From the NCBI RefSeq assembly GCF_012273895.1, contig NC_052113.1, positions 2,222,195 to 2,286,194 on the forward strand: DNA of 64,000 nt, in the 5' to 3' direction. The position numbers and the translations under genes were made by a program. Below are positions 49,501-61,319 of this stretch, one piece after another. The stretch's first letter is position 1; the number at the start of each line of letters is the position of its first letter. The notes below the pieces were generated by a model. That model was not told the origin of the DNA. It worked only from the letters and a program-made list of their open reading frames with translations, and made no database searches. The stretch is from Zerene cesonia. Lineage: Eukaryota; Arthropoda; Insecta; Lepidoptera; Pieridae.

Positions 49501-51209
49501 AGTCTCGAAGGCCCCACTCTCGACTGGCAACACATCGTAAATGTACTTAAATTTAAATTTATATTTACACTTTTCACGCTCATTTTTAAATAATAAAAGT
49601 TTGAGGGGAGGATAAGTAATAATAATGTAAGCAAATAATAACATCACTTTTCTATCATCCGGGTGCTTTATATACAGGGATTATATCCTAAATCATGAAG
49701 ATTCTGAATATAACATATTATGTATATTCTTACTGTCCTAAACTTTATACAATATTACAATTTAAAGAAATCATAAGCAGGCCCGAATTTAGTGTCTAAA
49801 TTATTGTTTAATTAGGTTTTTAAAATTCTTGGCTGTTATAAATAACTGTTTTCTATAGCTAAATGATTATTATTTAATGCATATATTACAACATGCATTA
49901 TAAAAATCTTTAAGCCATACAAATTCGACTTATAATTCGCGCCTAAATCCTTTGCACTTTAAGGATTCAAATATAGATAAAATGAAATTTTATGGCTTAA
50001 ACCGAAATCAAATCTCGTAATTGTGTATCCAATACTAAAACGCAGCCATGCATGCAACGCCACGGCACGCTGGTTCACATCTGGGAAAGTATACCTACTC
50101 TCATTAAGGTTATTAGAACAATTAGTTATAATTGGCTTAATCATCGCTAGCCCGTCTACGTAAAACACAGTTAGACAATGTTAAATATTTTTAGTGTAGT
50201 GAATTTTTTAATCATCTTTATGAGACAGGGTAACTGTAACATAGATTGCAGCAACATTCAAAGATTACCATTTGTTTAAGGTAATTAGATTTTTTTAACA
50301 AAAATTTATTTCTGATATAAATAGATTTTTGAAATTGCATTTCAAAAATGTGTTTGTTCAATCATAAAATATTATATGTGAGTGTCCACGACCATGTTCC
50401 GTTATAATTTATTAATTATAAGTACTCGACACTATTAATATTTTTTTATACACACCTATAATAAATCTTGCCCGAAAAAACCTCAAAATGCGTTCTGATA
50501 CAAGACTTTTTAAGCATCGAAAAATTTTATAAGATAGTGGTGTTAAAACAGCGGAAGTATAATTCATTATAATCTTAGATCCTTAAATTCTTTGATGACA
50601 TTTATGGAGTTATTAAAATATTTCAAATAGAAATTATATTGTTACCACATCGCTACAAAAGAGCAAATAAGTAAACGTAATTAAGCTACGTGTTTTTTAA
50701 TGCCTTACTACTACAAGAACAGTTAACTACTACAAGAAAGCAGAAATATGTAATGATTCATATCTACGCATATTTGATGTAATGGAAAAAACATAAAGGT
50801 AGCGCTAAACATTTCGTAATGATCCTTCTAATAGACGGGCAATCGTTTTGATTTTATAAAAGTTTAAATACATTATGCAACATAATAATTTCATAGTGAA
50901 TTATAGTTTTAGTGCAATATTTTTTTATGTGAATCGCGTAATCTTATTTCTGGGCATAATACAAATGCGTGTAAGGTGTATGTGTGCGTACAGCCCGGTG
51001 TACCGATAGAACTAGTCGAAACCAATGATTCGTTACTGTATGCATGTGTGTGTCTTTTCAGTTCTTGCCATGAACGCTATTCTAAAGTGTGCTATTCTTG
51101 CAATCGCCTGTTAAAAAAGAACTCCCATTTAAAATTTTATCCTATAATATGTGTTGACTTCCTGTCATAAATGTGCGTGGTGCACAATAGATACGTATAA
51201 CAAAGATCG
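46531..51209. other. AT-rich non-coding DNA; weak island at 47690-47960
   Basis: The patch at 47690-47960 is less AT-rich (GTCGCCATCGAGTGCCATCG; GGCGTCAAAGCGGCGCGAC) and may be regulatory. Frames at 47037-47273, 47723-47914, 49435-49647 and 49959-50168 show no protein family. Confidence 0.35.
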
Positions 51210-51228
51210 TTAATGCTTTTAGCATTAA
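51210..51228. repeat. Perfect 7-bp stem-loop
   Basis: TTAATGC-TTTTA-GCATTAA; both arms contain the homeodomain core TTAAT. It may be paired binding sites or chance. Confidence 0.4.
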
Positions 51229-53366
51229 ACCTGAGTGCTGGCACTAATTTTCTAGACGTTAACGCACTGCGTATCTTATACCTTCTATATGTATGTATAT
51301 ATCTATGGTCGCCCACGCACTCTAAGCGGATTGTCGGCTTATCGTCTTACCGCCTATCCATTTTTTTACAGTAGCAAAAAGTAGTTATAAAGAATAGAGG
51401 CGATTTACTTGGAAAAAAACGTCAACAAAGCTTTCATCCTTTTAGCTTCGTTGGCCGGGGTTTTCGAATTCCGTGACTCAAATAATTATGTTTGGAGATG
51501 GGGTTGGGAAATTATGACGATATTGCTTCGATTAACATTTTGTGGAATTTGTTGATTTTATTTTTATAAAAGGTTGTGGATAATTGCGGTCATGATGAAT
51601 TAAATTTTTGCTACATTTTGATTAAACTAAGGTTACATACCAAATTATTACTTATTTACTAATAACCTTATTAAAAAGTTTGTTCACTATAATTTTTATT
51701 ACATGAACGATAAACCCCGAATAAGAAACATATTACAAACGGTCTGTTTAAATGAAGGAACAATTTAATACTCATTCGAATTTATAACTATTCATAGAAT
51801 ATTACAAACAAATAGAAAATACGTAGTACGTTGTTTACAATGTGAGATATGTCGTATTTGTTTGTTCTATGATTCATAACGTTTGAGAAAGATCTGGACA
51901 TATCTGTGTAAGCATAAAAATAAATATGATTGTGTTTACTATTTCGTTATTACAATGGATATAAATAAGTCTTTGGTGTTATTTTTTACTATCATAATCT
52001 CCATTATAATATAAACTTCTTTGATTTATTTATAATATTTACTTATATACGTGTTTATCTTATATTATAAACAAGTAAAATTACATCCTAATTATTTCGG
52101 GTTGTGGTGTGAAGCGCTTTTTTTCAATAATTTAAGTTATTGTAAATAATTAATCAATAACCAAATATATTCATAATTTCGTTAGACAACCCTCAACGTT
52201 CCGTTTTAAATATCTCTTCTCTTCTATTTTATATACTTTTTACGTGTCAATTATTTCTCACTTATTTGATCCGAAGCTTCATTGGTACTCGGATTAAAAG
52301 TAGTCTATGTGTTTATCCCGATTCTTTTCTATCGCTGCACCAAATGTCATTCAGATCCTATCAACTGGTTTTCCGTAAAAGAGCAGCAAATATGTATATT
52401 ATACATCTATACATTCATACATATATGCATTCTATAAGACGTAGAATATTAGATAAACTTTTAATTGTATTCAAATATCGCACACTACAATAATCCGCTA
52501 CGTAGCATGGTGGTACATCGGAATATTCAAGTTTGTATGCACCGTACAGTTATTTGCGAAAGTCAGTGAACGCTGGATGCCAATCTCACATAGTCATATG
52601 TCAACGTCAGGACGGTGATGCAACCACTATTAAACCTGAGTCTGAGATAGGCATGCTATTAGGATGTGATTCTGCAAAACTAGAAATACAAATCAATGAG
52701 GGACGACTCGTTTGAATCGCAAAGTCGTGGCGTAATGACTCGTGTACGTTATTACAAGGAGATTATGTGCTTTATTTATGTGTGGGAGGCTTAGTTTTGT
52801 ATTTTTATATACGTGTTTTTAATGTGAGTGTTTGTTTTTATAATTATTTTAGCCTTTTAATACTTTTTGTTTGGACATATCTCTTTGTTTAGCTCTGTGT
52901 AATTTATATGTATATATTGTTTTTATAATGTTTTGTATCTAAACTTATAGGAATTTAGCTGTAAGAGCTGAAAACAAATATTAATTTACAATGTTTAAAA
53001 CTTAATTTACTTACTTGCTCAATCCTGTATTTTTGCCTTTCCCTTTAAAAGCCATTTGCTTTACCTTTGCGTATATGAAAGCGAAGGATGATCATCGTTT
53101 TCCAGACGAACCTCGATTCGATCGCAGCTATAGCAGCTAAAGATATGATTTAGTCCGAATTTAGTAGCGTACTCGTATATTCACCGTATGATTTTATGTG
53201 ATAAAAAGAAAATAAGATAGGCCGTCTAATAAACTATACTGTTCTTTTTGACCAAATATTAGTAAGGTTCCTTTATGTTTATGTATAATGGTATTAAAGA
53301 GTTATAAATAAATAAATAAGATTTTCGCATTTACAATAAAATACTCATTAAATGAATTATTTCCAG
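51229..53366. other. AT-rich presumed intron upstream of the GC-rich exon
   Basis: No coding stretch. The frames at 52266-52493 and 52533-52715 are short, unsupported and without splice sites. A balanced patch at 53080-53160 (GATGATCATC; TCGATTCGATCGCAGC) could be regulatory. Confidence 0.4.
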
Positions 53367-53573
53367 AGCGGCGGTTGTCGATCGTCTAGCGGAGCGGGCG
53401 TGGGCGCGGTGACGGTCGCGAGCGCGGGCGCGGGCGCGGGCGCGTGCGCGGGGCGCATGGCGAGCGCGGGCGCGCAGTTCCGCGGGGGGCAGCAGTGGGC
53501 GGCCTACGCGCAGCCCTGCCGCTACCCGCCGCCACAGCAGCAATACGCTACTGGGCCGTATACGCCGCACCAG
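53367..53573 (+). CDS. Internal coding exon, Gly/Ala-rich then Gln/Pro-rich; protein not recognised
   Basis: Seen: a very GC-rich 207-nt block (69 codons exactly) in AT-rich DNA. An acceptor, ATTATTTCCAG, ends at 53366 and a donor, CACCAG|GTAAATG, starts at 53574. Only the phase-0 frame is open; the other two plus frames hit stops. Residues 1-45 are Gly/Ala/Ser-rich, with a GCGGGC-type run at about 53419-53450 (AGAGAG repeats). Residues 46-69 are Gln/Pro/Tyr-rich (QQWAAYAQPCRYPPPQQQ, ending TGPYTPHQ). This texture is typical of disordered parts of nuclear proteins such as ARID1/Osa-type, Mediator or homeobox-cofactor proteins, but I cannot assign one. Being a multiple of three and phase 0 at both ends, it could be a cassette exon. 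It is phase-compatible with 17-117, 53 kb upstream. The minus frame at 53331-53588 is its shadow. Confidence 0.7.
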
Positions 53574-55480
53574 GTAAATGATGGGCATAGCATCGTTTAG
53601 GTACTTGCTACAAAAAAAACATAAATATCAATAAAGCCGCTATTTCTATACAAAAACAAACCCGTGTTTTTGGATGTCAATTTAAATCGTAACAATAACT
53701 CAAAGAAAATTATAACATCACTAACTTCGACTCATATTTCTTTAAAATAATTTTAATTTATTACCCATCGATCATTGTTTCAAAAATGTATAAGAACATA
53801 TAGAGGTTTGAAACGTTTTTTATGAAAACTTTTCTAACTTTGTTATATTTCCTGTATAGCATCGTCTATTCACAATAGACCATTGACTTATAGTTAACCC
53901 ATAAGCCATGCGTTCGTCCAAAACTCCCTCATACATAAACTCGTGATTAATATAAGGTTATTAAGTGAAGTTAGTTCGTTGACACGACTCCATCATTCCC
54001 CAGCCATCTCCAAACAAACGATATTACGTCCATGATTAATGATATATTGAAACACTTAAAGTTAGAAGCATGATTCGCCAAAACTAGTTAATGCGAATTT
54101 CAGATTACGATCCGTATTAATAAACCGCTTAATGGTTCGTACACTAAATTATCTTAATTAACGTATATATAATCCTGGTTTAAATAATCAATCTGCGTTT
54201 AAATTGTTAGATCACATGAAAGATCGTCTGATGAGATTACTTCGATAAGCTCTCTGTTGTCTGCAATATGGTTTTATTTGCGTGAAATATGCAAATGATT
54301 TAGTATAATCCAATCTATCTGTTTTAATACGTGTTATTTTTATAAGTGTTTTTGATATCGAAGTAAGATATAGTTAAGTTATCCAAGCCTCCTTTTGTTC
54401 GTGTTTCGTAATAGAAAATAAAAAAGCTTGGACTTTTATATTGTGTTCCTTACACAGTATATAGTTCAGAGATACATAGTAGCAAATTGAATTTAATATT
54501 TTCGTTGTTATCAAGCCGAAGCCAGGCAGATATAAAATAAGAATGTTATAATGTTACCGTATCACTATCAAGAAACGATACTAAAGAAGCATAAGTGCTT
54601 ATTCATAAAGGTTTTCATAAAAATGTAAACTATTTTATGGCGAAACCGTGTATCGCCAAGATTGTGGTACGCAAACGCGTTAAAGCAACATTTCCTCGAG
54701 GATAAGACAGCTTTCCAACAATGTAACTACGTCTAACAACAGTAGGGATAAGAGGTTAAATGAAATAAGTGATAATGTAGCAATAGATTCAGCTTAATGA
54801 TATCACTAAGCTTTCTTGGATGAGGAAATCTACTTCAGCTTTGCAGCGTAACGCAATATTAATACAGTAAGTCATAAGAATAAGAGACTATACCACAAAT
54901 AGGTAAGGATAAGAGATAAGATTTTTTTTGTAATTTTCGATATTTAAAATAATTGCTTTCCCCGTCTGTTTTTAATATCGCATCCTTCAACTAGAACTTA
55001 GTCAGTATAATTTTTTTTTAAGTAAATCCTCATTCTTTGCAGTTTGTATTAGACCTTTGAGAATGGTAACATTGAACAGATTCTTAACTGTATTTACTGT
55101 AACTCATCACCTTGAAATTTGAATATTAGGATTATACTGTTTACACAATGTGTACTTCCTTTCAATATAAGTTGCTTTAAAATGTTGCTGCCTGGCTTAC
55201 AATAAAACCATCGGTGCCCCTAATCCGGCATTACCCCAATTTAGTCTATTACTTACATTTATTCGGGACGTCAGAAAAATGTAAAATACCTTTAAATTGT
55301 GCGTATGTAATGTAATGTATGATAATATTAAGCTATTTTATAAATCATTCAAAACCATTTACGAAATTCATTAACCATTTACGAAAATACAAAAGGAGTT
55401 CAATTGTTCATTATGCTTACTCGTAGTACTGATATAAACAGCTTCATAATATACTTCATTGAAAGCGTAATACAATTTAG
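53574..55480. other. AT-rich presumed intron, nothing identified
   Basis: Follows the donor at 53574. No repeat or second exon is recognised. Confidence 0.4.
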
Positions 55481-55770
55481 TTACGATTTGGAGCGTCTAA
55501 AGGCGCCTCAGTGCGCCCTAACCAAGTTTACGAAAGCGACATAAAGCAGATGTCGTACAAAAACAGTATTCACAGATCGCGCTGCACCCCCATTCACCCT
55601 CCGCAAGAATCTCGTAAAAGAAATTTCCCGTTCTTATCACTTTTGAAATAAAATGTAGCGCCTTGCCTCGTACGTGTTTTATTAGAACCGTCGCTTCACG
55701 ATTTATCTCGTGATGTTAAACTCTTTTTGTACCTGTTATTTTCTACAGTGAACTGGCTTGTTTTTGTCGT
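55480..55770. promoter_or_regulatory. Candidate enhancer-like island
   Basis: A balanced block: GGCGCCTCAGTGCGCCC near 55503, the HOX-type word TTTTATTAG (55677-55685), and TCACGA-TTTATC-TCGTGA (55696-55713), a 6-bp stem-loop. No coding frame. Confidence 0.25.
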
Positions 55771-56820
55771 GTATTTAACCCCTTTTATTGTACATATTTT
55801 GCATGTTTAATAATATGGTTTACGTAATGATATGTGTCAAGATAATTTAAAGACTCAAGCAAAATTGATTATTATTTATGTGTATTGAAATTATGAGTAT
55901 TGAAAATGTTTGTTTTTATTCAGTTATTCTATTAAAGTAATCATAAAATCCAAGGACATTACAATACCTTTCATAGATTCATACTTTACGTGGAATATTA
56001 CCTTAAATATTAATAATAACCATTAGTCTCACGAATTGTGAATGTTAAAAATAGAAATATATGTATAAAATCACAAGTTACTATTATTCTTGAACAACAG
56101 TTGTAAACGTCGGAACGTTAGCTATTCATTTTATTTGTTTATTTGATTTAGTTTTTGTTTTATCTGTACGCTACGATCGCCTAACAGCCGCTGGAGTGTA
56201 TTTCATAAACAATACTTAATTTTATAACTTTAAAACACACTGATTCAGGATACGTATGGATGTAATATTTCATAAATTAATCTGCTTTGCTAGAAATTAT
56301 CGTCTAAAAATCTGTCTTACATTATTCATCCAAGAGGTTGGAAGTCAAGACGAATAAGTTCCTGGTCTTACTTAAGAACTGCAAGTATCGCAAAAAAAAA
56401 AACTATAAAATCGATCATATTTAAAGAGCTATTGATACATTTATATCCATTCAGCATTATTTCTTTGAACCAAATCAACTATTTTCTAACACATCATCCA
56501 TTCTCAAATCCAATTCTTTTTTACGAAAGCAATATTTTATACACGGCAACACGGCTGCTCCTTCCTGACGATAAATGGTTAGTTTGATTGGGAATAACTT
56601 TACATCAACATTTAAGTATCTGTGTACCGCTGATTAATGGCGGGTATATGTCAACTGTCACGGGTGTCACAACGCCTCAGTTTGTTAGATGCGTCACGCA
56701 CTTTTACAGACAGGGATGCCAGTTTTTTAGATATATTATCAACGATTTGCCGAATAAACGTTTTGATTGCTAGATGCATAATTTACATTATCAATTTCAT
56801 ATCAATAAGCGAAGATCGTT
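55771..56820. other. AT-rich non-coding DNA, nothing identified
   Basis: No exon or repeat recognised up to the retrotransposon fragment at 56821. Confidence 0.4.
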
Positions 56821-56894
56821 GTGGGAGTCGAGCACGCTTCGGCACGAATTGGGCCAGCTCGCACCGGGGAAGTACCACACCCCCACAGAAAACC
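56821..56894 (+). mobile_element. Start of a retrotransposon-tail copy, cut by the assembly gap
   Basis: 74 bp nearly identical to 18367-18439: GTCGAGCACGCTTCGGCACG ... GGGCCAGCTCGCACC ... CCCCACAGAAAACC. It then meets the N run, so the rest of the copy is unknown. Confidence 0.75.
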
Positions 56895-57894
56895 NNNNNN
56901 NNNNNNNNNNNNNNNNNNNNNNNNNNNNNNNNNNNNNNNNNNNNNNNNNNNNNNNNNNNNNNNNNNNNNNNNNNNNNNNNNNNNNNNNNNNNNNNNNNNN
57001 NNNNNNNNNNNNNNNNNNNNNNNNNNNNNNNNNNNNNNNNNNNNNNNNNNNNNNNNNNNNNNNNNNNNNNNNNNNNNNNNNNNNNNNNNNNNNNNNNNNN
57101 NNNNNNNNNNNNNNNNNNNNNNNNNNNNNNNNNNNNNNNNNNNNNNNNNNNNNNNNNNNNNNNNNNNNNNNNNNNNNNNNNNNNNNNNNNNNNNNNNNNN
57201 NNNNNNNNNNNNNNNNNNNNNNNNNNNNNNNNNNNNNNNNNNNNNNNNNNNNNNNNNNNNNNNNNNNNNNNNNNNNNNNNNNNNNNNNNNNNNNNNNNNN
57301 NNNNNNNNNNNNNNNNNNNNNNNNNNNNNNNNNNNNNNNNNNNNNNNNNNNNNNNNNNNNNNNNNNNNNNNNNNNNNNNNNNNNNNNNNNNNNNNNNNNN
57401 NNNNNNNNNNNNNNNNNNNNNNNNNNNNNNNNNNNNNNNNNNNNNNNNNNNNNNNNNNNNNNNNNNNNNNNNNNNNNNNNNNNNNNNNNNNNNNNNNNNN
57501 NNNNNNNNNNNNNNNNNNNNNNNNNNNNNNNNNNNNNNNNNNNNNNNNNNNNNNNNNNNNNNNNNNNNNNNNNNNNNNNNNNNNNNNNNNNNNNNNNNNN
57601 NNNNNNNNNNNNNNNNNNNNNNNNNNNNNNNNNNNNNNNNNNNNNNNNNNNNNNNNNNNNNNNNNNNNNNNNNNNNNNNNNNNNNNNNNNNNNNNNNNNN
57701 NNNNNNNNNNNNNNNNNNNNNNNNNNNNNNNNNNNNNNNNNNNNNNNNNNNNNNNNNNNNNNNNNNNNNNNNNNNNNNNNNNNNNNNNNNNNNNNNNNNN
57801 NNNNNNNNNNNNNNNNNNNNNNNNNNNNNNNNNNNNNNNNNNNNNNNNNNNNNNNNNNNNNNNNNNNNNNNNNNNNNNNNNNNNNNNNNNNNNN
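56895..57894. other. Assembly gap, exactly 1,000 N
   Basis: The round size indicates a placeholder, so the true length is unknown. Long frames reported across it are artefacts of reading N as open. It begins inside a multicopy repeat, which probably caused the break. Confidence 0.95.
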
Positions 57895-58700
57895 AATACA
57901 AACAGTCTAAGAGTTGTAAGTACTAGTCTATTTGTCGGATTAAAAAAAATGTAATTTAACTTTATTATACCTGTCAATTCGGATACATATTTATATACGA
58001 TATTTTATATTTTCGTTGATTTCTTATTTTTACACTACATAAACGGATAAGTTCATTGCGCGGACAACCCTGCTTCCTAAAGTGCCCTCAGCACTTTTTT
58101 GGTGAAAGGATCACCGTTTTTTTTATCATAAGGAGAACCATAAGTGCTTAATTCACTCGCGAGTTATGTTCCGAAGACATAATCCGTATTATGTGTACCG
58201 TATAATATACCTTCTCTTTAGAGATAATATTTTGAAATCCCTTGTTGGATTGATGACGGATTTTTTTTTATTTTTGTCGTTCAAAGGAAGAGATAAATGA
58301 TTCTGTTCATTGTAATATAACATCACTATAAACCTTTAATACAGGAGCGAAATTTTTATTTTCTGCGTACACATGTTGATTTCAATTATAATCATAGGAA
58401 AAGCTTTGACATGATACTTCGATATTGTATTGCTATATATGTTTGCTGCCGTTTACCTAACAACATGTGATGATTGACAAAAAAAAATTAAATATAATTA
58501 TACAATCCAATTTAAATTATATAAAATTGTCACGCAAACTTTATAAAAACATGAGCGTTCGACGCGATCAAAACATTGCTTGATTGTTATAACGCTTATG
58601 CAATCGATAGTCATACATAAATCTATTTCTGGATAAGGAAATGGATTGGTAACTACTAACTACACTCCTCGTACGTTTATTGACGCAGCATAACAGTTTA
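57895..58700. other. AT-rich DNA after the gap; possible splice donor at 57916
   Basis: The first 21 bases end at AAGAGTT|GTAAGTAC, a consensus donor, so an exon may lie partly in the gap. No other support, and GTAAGT occurs often by chance. Confidence 0.2.
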
Positions 58701-58880
58701 TTTTAGTACAATGTAGAAGGGCACGTTTCACATGTGTGACCCTCGCCGGGGTGAAGGTATAAATAAACAAGACTTGCTGATATCTGTCATCCGAAGTATA
58801 AGATTTATTTCTGCCACGGCGGAAGGTGAAGGAACCGCGCCCCTCGAACCTCGAACCTCGAACCGCGCAAAGTAAAGATT
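58700..58880. promoter_or_regulatory. Candidate regulatory island with short tandem repeat
   Basis: TTTCACATGTGTGAC (58726-58740) joins an E-box to T-box-like half sites. CCTCGAA is repeated three times at 58842-58862, flanked on both sides by GAACCGCGC. The whole stretch is GC-richer than its neighbours. Confidence 0.25.
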
Positions 58881-59410
58881 TAATGTAACACTTAATTTAG
58901 CGAGTTTAAAAAATGTAGTTCCCTCCGAATCAAATATTTATGCGGGTTGGGTTTAGTGGAAGTTCGAGCATGTTATATTGTAAATCGAGGGTCCGATCAC
59001 ACCGAAAAGGAATTCTTTTTGTAGTACGAAGCGGATGTTTTCGGTGTTTTTTGTTGAATTATGGTAATGTTTGAGTGACGCAGGCTGGGCCAACTGCCGA
59101 TATTTAAATTTACTGGGATATGGGAGCAACTTTTTCCCCGATATCGTTTATCTTATGTCCATTGTAATTTCGTTACGATACATATCGTTTTAGGATGATT
59201 GCATTACTAGGTTTTTGTTTACGAAACAACTTGCTTTTGGCAAGACTTTCGAAGTCCATGCCTTAGCCTTAAAGTTCATCTTCTCACTTTGTTTTTATAG
59301 CGACCAGTACTTAGAAATTAATCAAAAATACATTCTCTCCTCTCTTCGTATAGGTACACAGAACTTTAGCCATTTCCCCCTTAGGAATATAGCTTATAAT
59401 AAAATAGGGT

Positions 59411-59420
59411 GTGACGTCAC
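59411..59420. promoter_or_regulatory. Full palindromic CRE site
   Basis: GTGACGTCAC is the full CREB/ATF consensus extended to 10 bp. It lies in a short GC-richer stretch with no nearby start codon or promoter that I can support. Confidence 0.4.
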
Positions 59421-59604
59421 ATAATGAGGGTGGAATACATGTTATGCCTCCTCCACACTGTCTTCATTGGTCCGAATAAATGTTATAAGTATATTATCCA
59501 CCATCTCAGCTCATTACCTACAATCATTTTTATAAACGAAAACTATCAAGGCAACGGTAACTAATTCTAAAGAAAACAATTCTTTGTATTTAATTGTATG
59601 ATTG

Positions 59605-59789
59605 TATTTAGAAATTAAAGACATTTTAACGGATTTTAACGCCATTTATTCATTATATGTATTATGTATAGAGACTGTCTGACTGACCACGTGACCACGC
59701 TCGCTGTAAAGTGTTCGAAACGTCGAGATAATAATAAAATGAATAAATCGCGTTTAAAATCCGTTAAAAAGTCTTTAATTTCTAAATGT
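59605..59789. mobile_element. Foldback (MITE-like) element with ~52-bp arms
   Basis: The left arm 59605-59656 (ATTTAGAAATTAAAGAC ... TTTAACGGATTTTAA ... TTATTCATT) is complementary, with few mismatches, to the right arm 59738-59789. The ~80-bp centre is unlike the arms and contains GACCACGTGACCACGC and AAGTGTTCGAAACGTCGAGA. It is non-coding. I recall similar sequence as frequent in lepidopteran genomes. I could not define a target duplication, so the mechanism is unassigned. Confidence 0.6.
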
Positions 59790-60032
59790 ATAACACTCGC
59801 GTAAAATCAAACACGAGAAAATACTAGTATGATTGTAATTGCTTGTTAGTGTCATACATAAAATATCCATGTCAAGCGATAATGCCTTACTCCCCATCGG
59901 GGGTTCTAATTTGTTACACTAATTAACTCGCCTAACGAAGCCAATTTTATCAACATACAAATGTCCCAAGCAAATATCGAAGCGCTTGCAGATATACAGG
60001 ATTTCTTACTATGTTTTGCCGACTATTACGAA

Positions 60033-60200
60033 CTAGCAGTCCGCCCCGGCGTCGCCCGTAATACATATATCGCCTATAGGCTTCATCAATAAATGGGGTA
60101 TCGAATGTTGAAAGAATTTTTCAAATCGGACCAGTAGTTCCTGAGATTAGTGCGTTCAAAGAAACAAACAGACTCTTCAGCTTTATAATATTAGTATAGA
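60033..60200 (-). mobile_element. Non-autonomous Helitron-like element, 168-bp family
   Basis: On the minus strand it starts TCTATACTAATATTATAAAG, ends CTAG, and has A/T flanks. The GC-rich hairpin end reads CGGGCGACGCCGGGGCGG. Same length as 17765-17932, with internal words GAACGCACTAATCTCAGG and AACTACTGGTCCGATTTG. Confidence 0.75.
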
Positions 60201-60624
60201 TTACAGGTACATTTGTATACCCTTAATACATTTACCGATACCGCTGATACTCCGATCTATTGAGCGACAAAACAAATGGAGTACGCGATTTAAATAGATT
60301 GAATGGGATTTGTGTTTCATTTAGTTAAGCCTGCCATCAATAGAAACCGTTTTTTTTATTAACAGAATTCAACAAATAATGCTCTGTCTAGCTTTTGAGT
60401 TATTGTAAGCGTTTATTTTCTATTTGTTTGTCTTGTGGACGAGAAGACTTTGGGGTGATTGGAAGATGGAAGCTTCCTAGAATTACACGAGATGAAATAT
60501 ATATCTTTACGAATTCTTATAAAGTGACTTCAATGTCGTATTCTATATCAATTGTTTATGCAGTGTACCGATGATAAATGAAAATATAAAATTGCTAGAT
60601 TATATAAAATTGCGCTTACATTCT

Positions 60625-60720
60625 AGTCAAAATCTATCTCTTTACACCTAAACATCTAAACCGATTGGTATGTAATTTGGTACAAAGACAGTTTATGACC
60701 CGAAACCCTAAGTGTATTTG
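60625..60720 (+). mobile_element. Decayed Helitron-like interior
   Basis: TCTTTACACCTAAACATC, TAAACCGATTGGTATG and TTTGGTACAAAGACAGTTTA are interior words of the same superfamily. Both ends are lost, so the orientation is by comparison only. Confidence 0.4.
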
Positions 60721-61301
60721 CGTGAAACAGGAACAAATATTTTCACATTCATTCATAATAAATTCCAATATTTTGCATTATTGGGAGTAACTAAATAAAA
60801 GAAGCAAAATTAACTAATTCATATAATTTAAAAAATAACAATAACCAGATACTTAGATCTATATTTGATACGAGAATTCATGTCATAATACGTAGGTATA
60901 GTATTACTATAATCTGCCGGGATGCGGGTGAAAGGCGTCCGTATAAATAATTAATGGCAACTCTATAAAAGTATATCGTTTCGTTATTAAATCTAATTAT
61001 ATGGTAGAGGCACGTTAGTCGGGACCAACTGTTGAGTGCGAAGTGATTCCACCCCCTTTTATAACCTCCCGTCTCCCCTTTCCATTCCTCGTTTCTTACA
61101 TATGACGTCAACGCTCTCAATATGAGATACTTAGTGTTGTAGTAAAATGCATAATTGGAATACAGAAAGTTTTTTATTATTGCGATTATTGTGTATGCTA
61201 TGGCTTTAGGATCGAATATCTATAATAATATATGAATTTTATATCAAAATAAATGATTAAGAATCGAATTTTATATCTGAAATATATACTTAGCGCCTTA
61301 A

Positions 61302-61319
61302 TTTTTTTTTTTTTTTTTT
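61302..61319. repeat. Poly(T) run, 18 nt
   Basis: A homopolymer run, with no retrotransposon body recognised beside it. Confidence 0.8.

Noticed and set aside
53331..53588. Minus-strand Arg/Ala-rich frame opposite the GC-rich exon
   Set aside because: It is the antisense shadow of the GC-rich coding exon; the splice sites support the + strand only.
56637..57977. Several very long frames (370-430 codons) on both strands
   Set aside because: They exist only because the 1,000 N of the gap are read as open codons.
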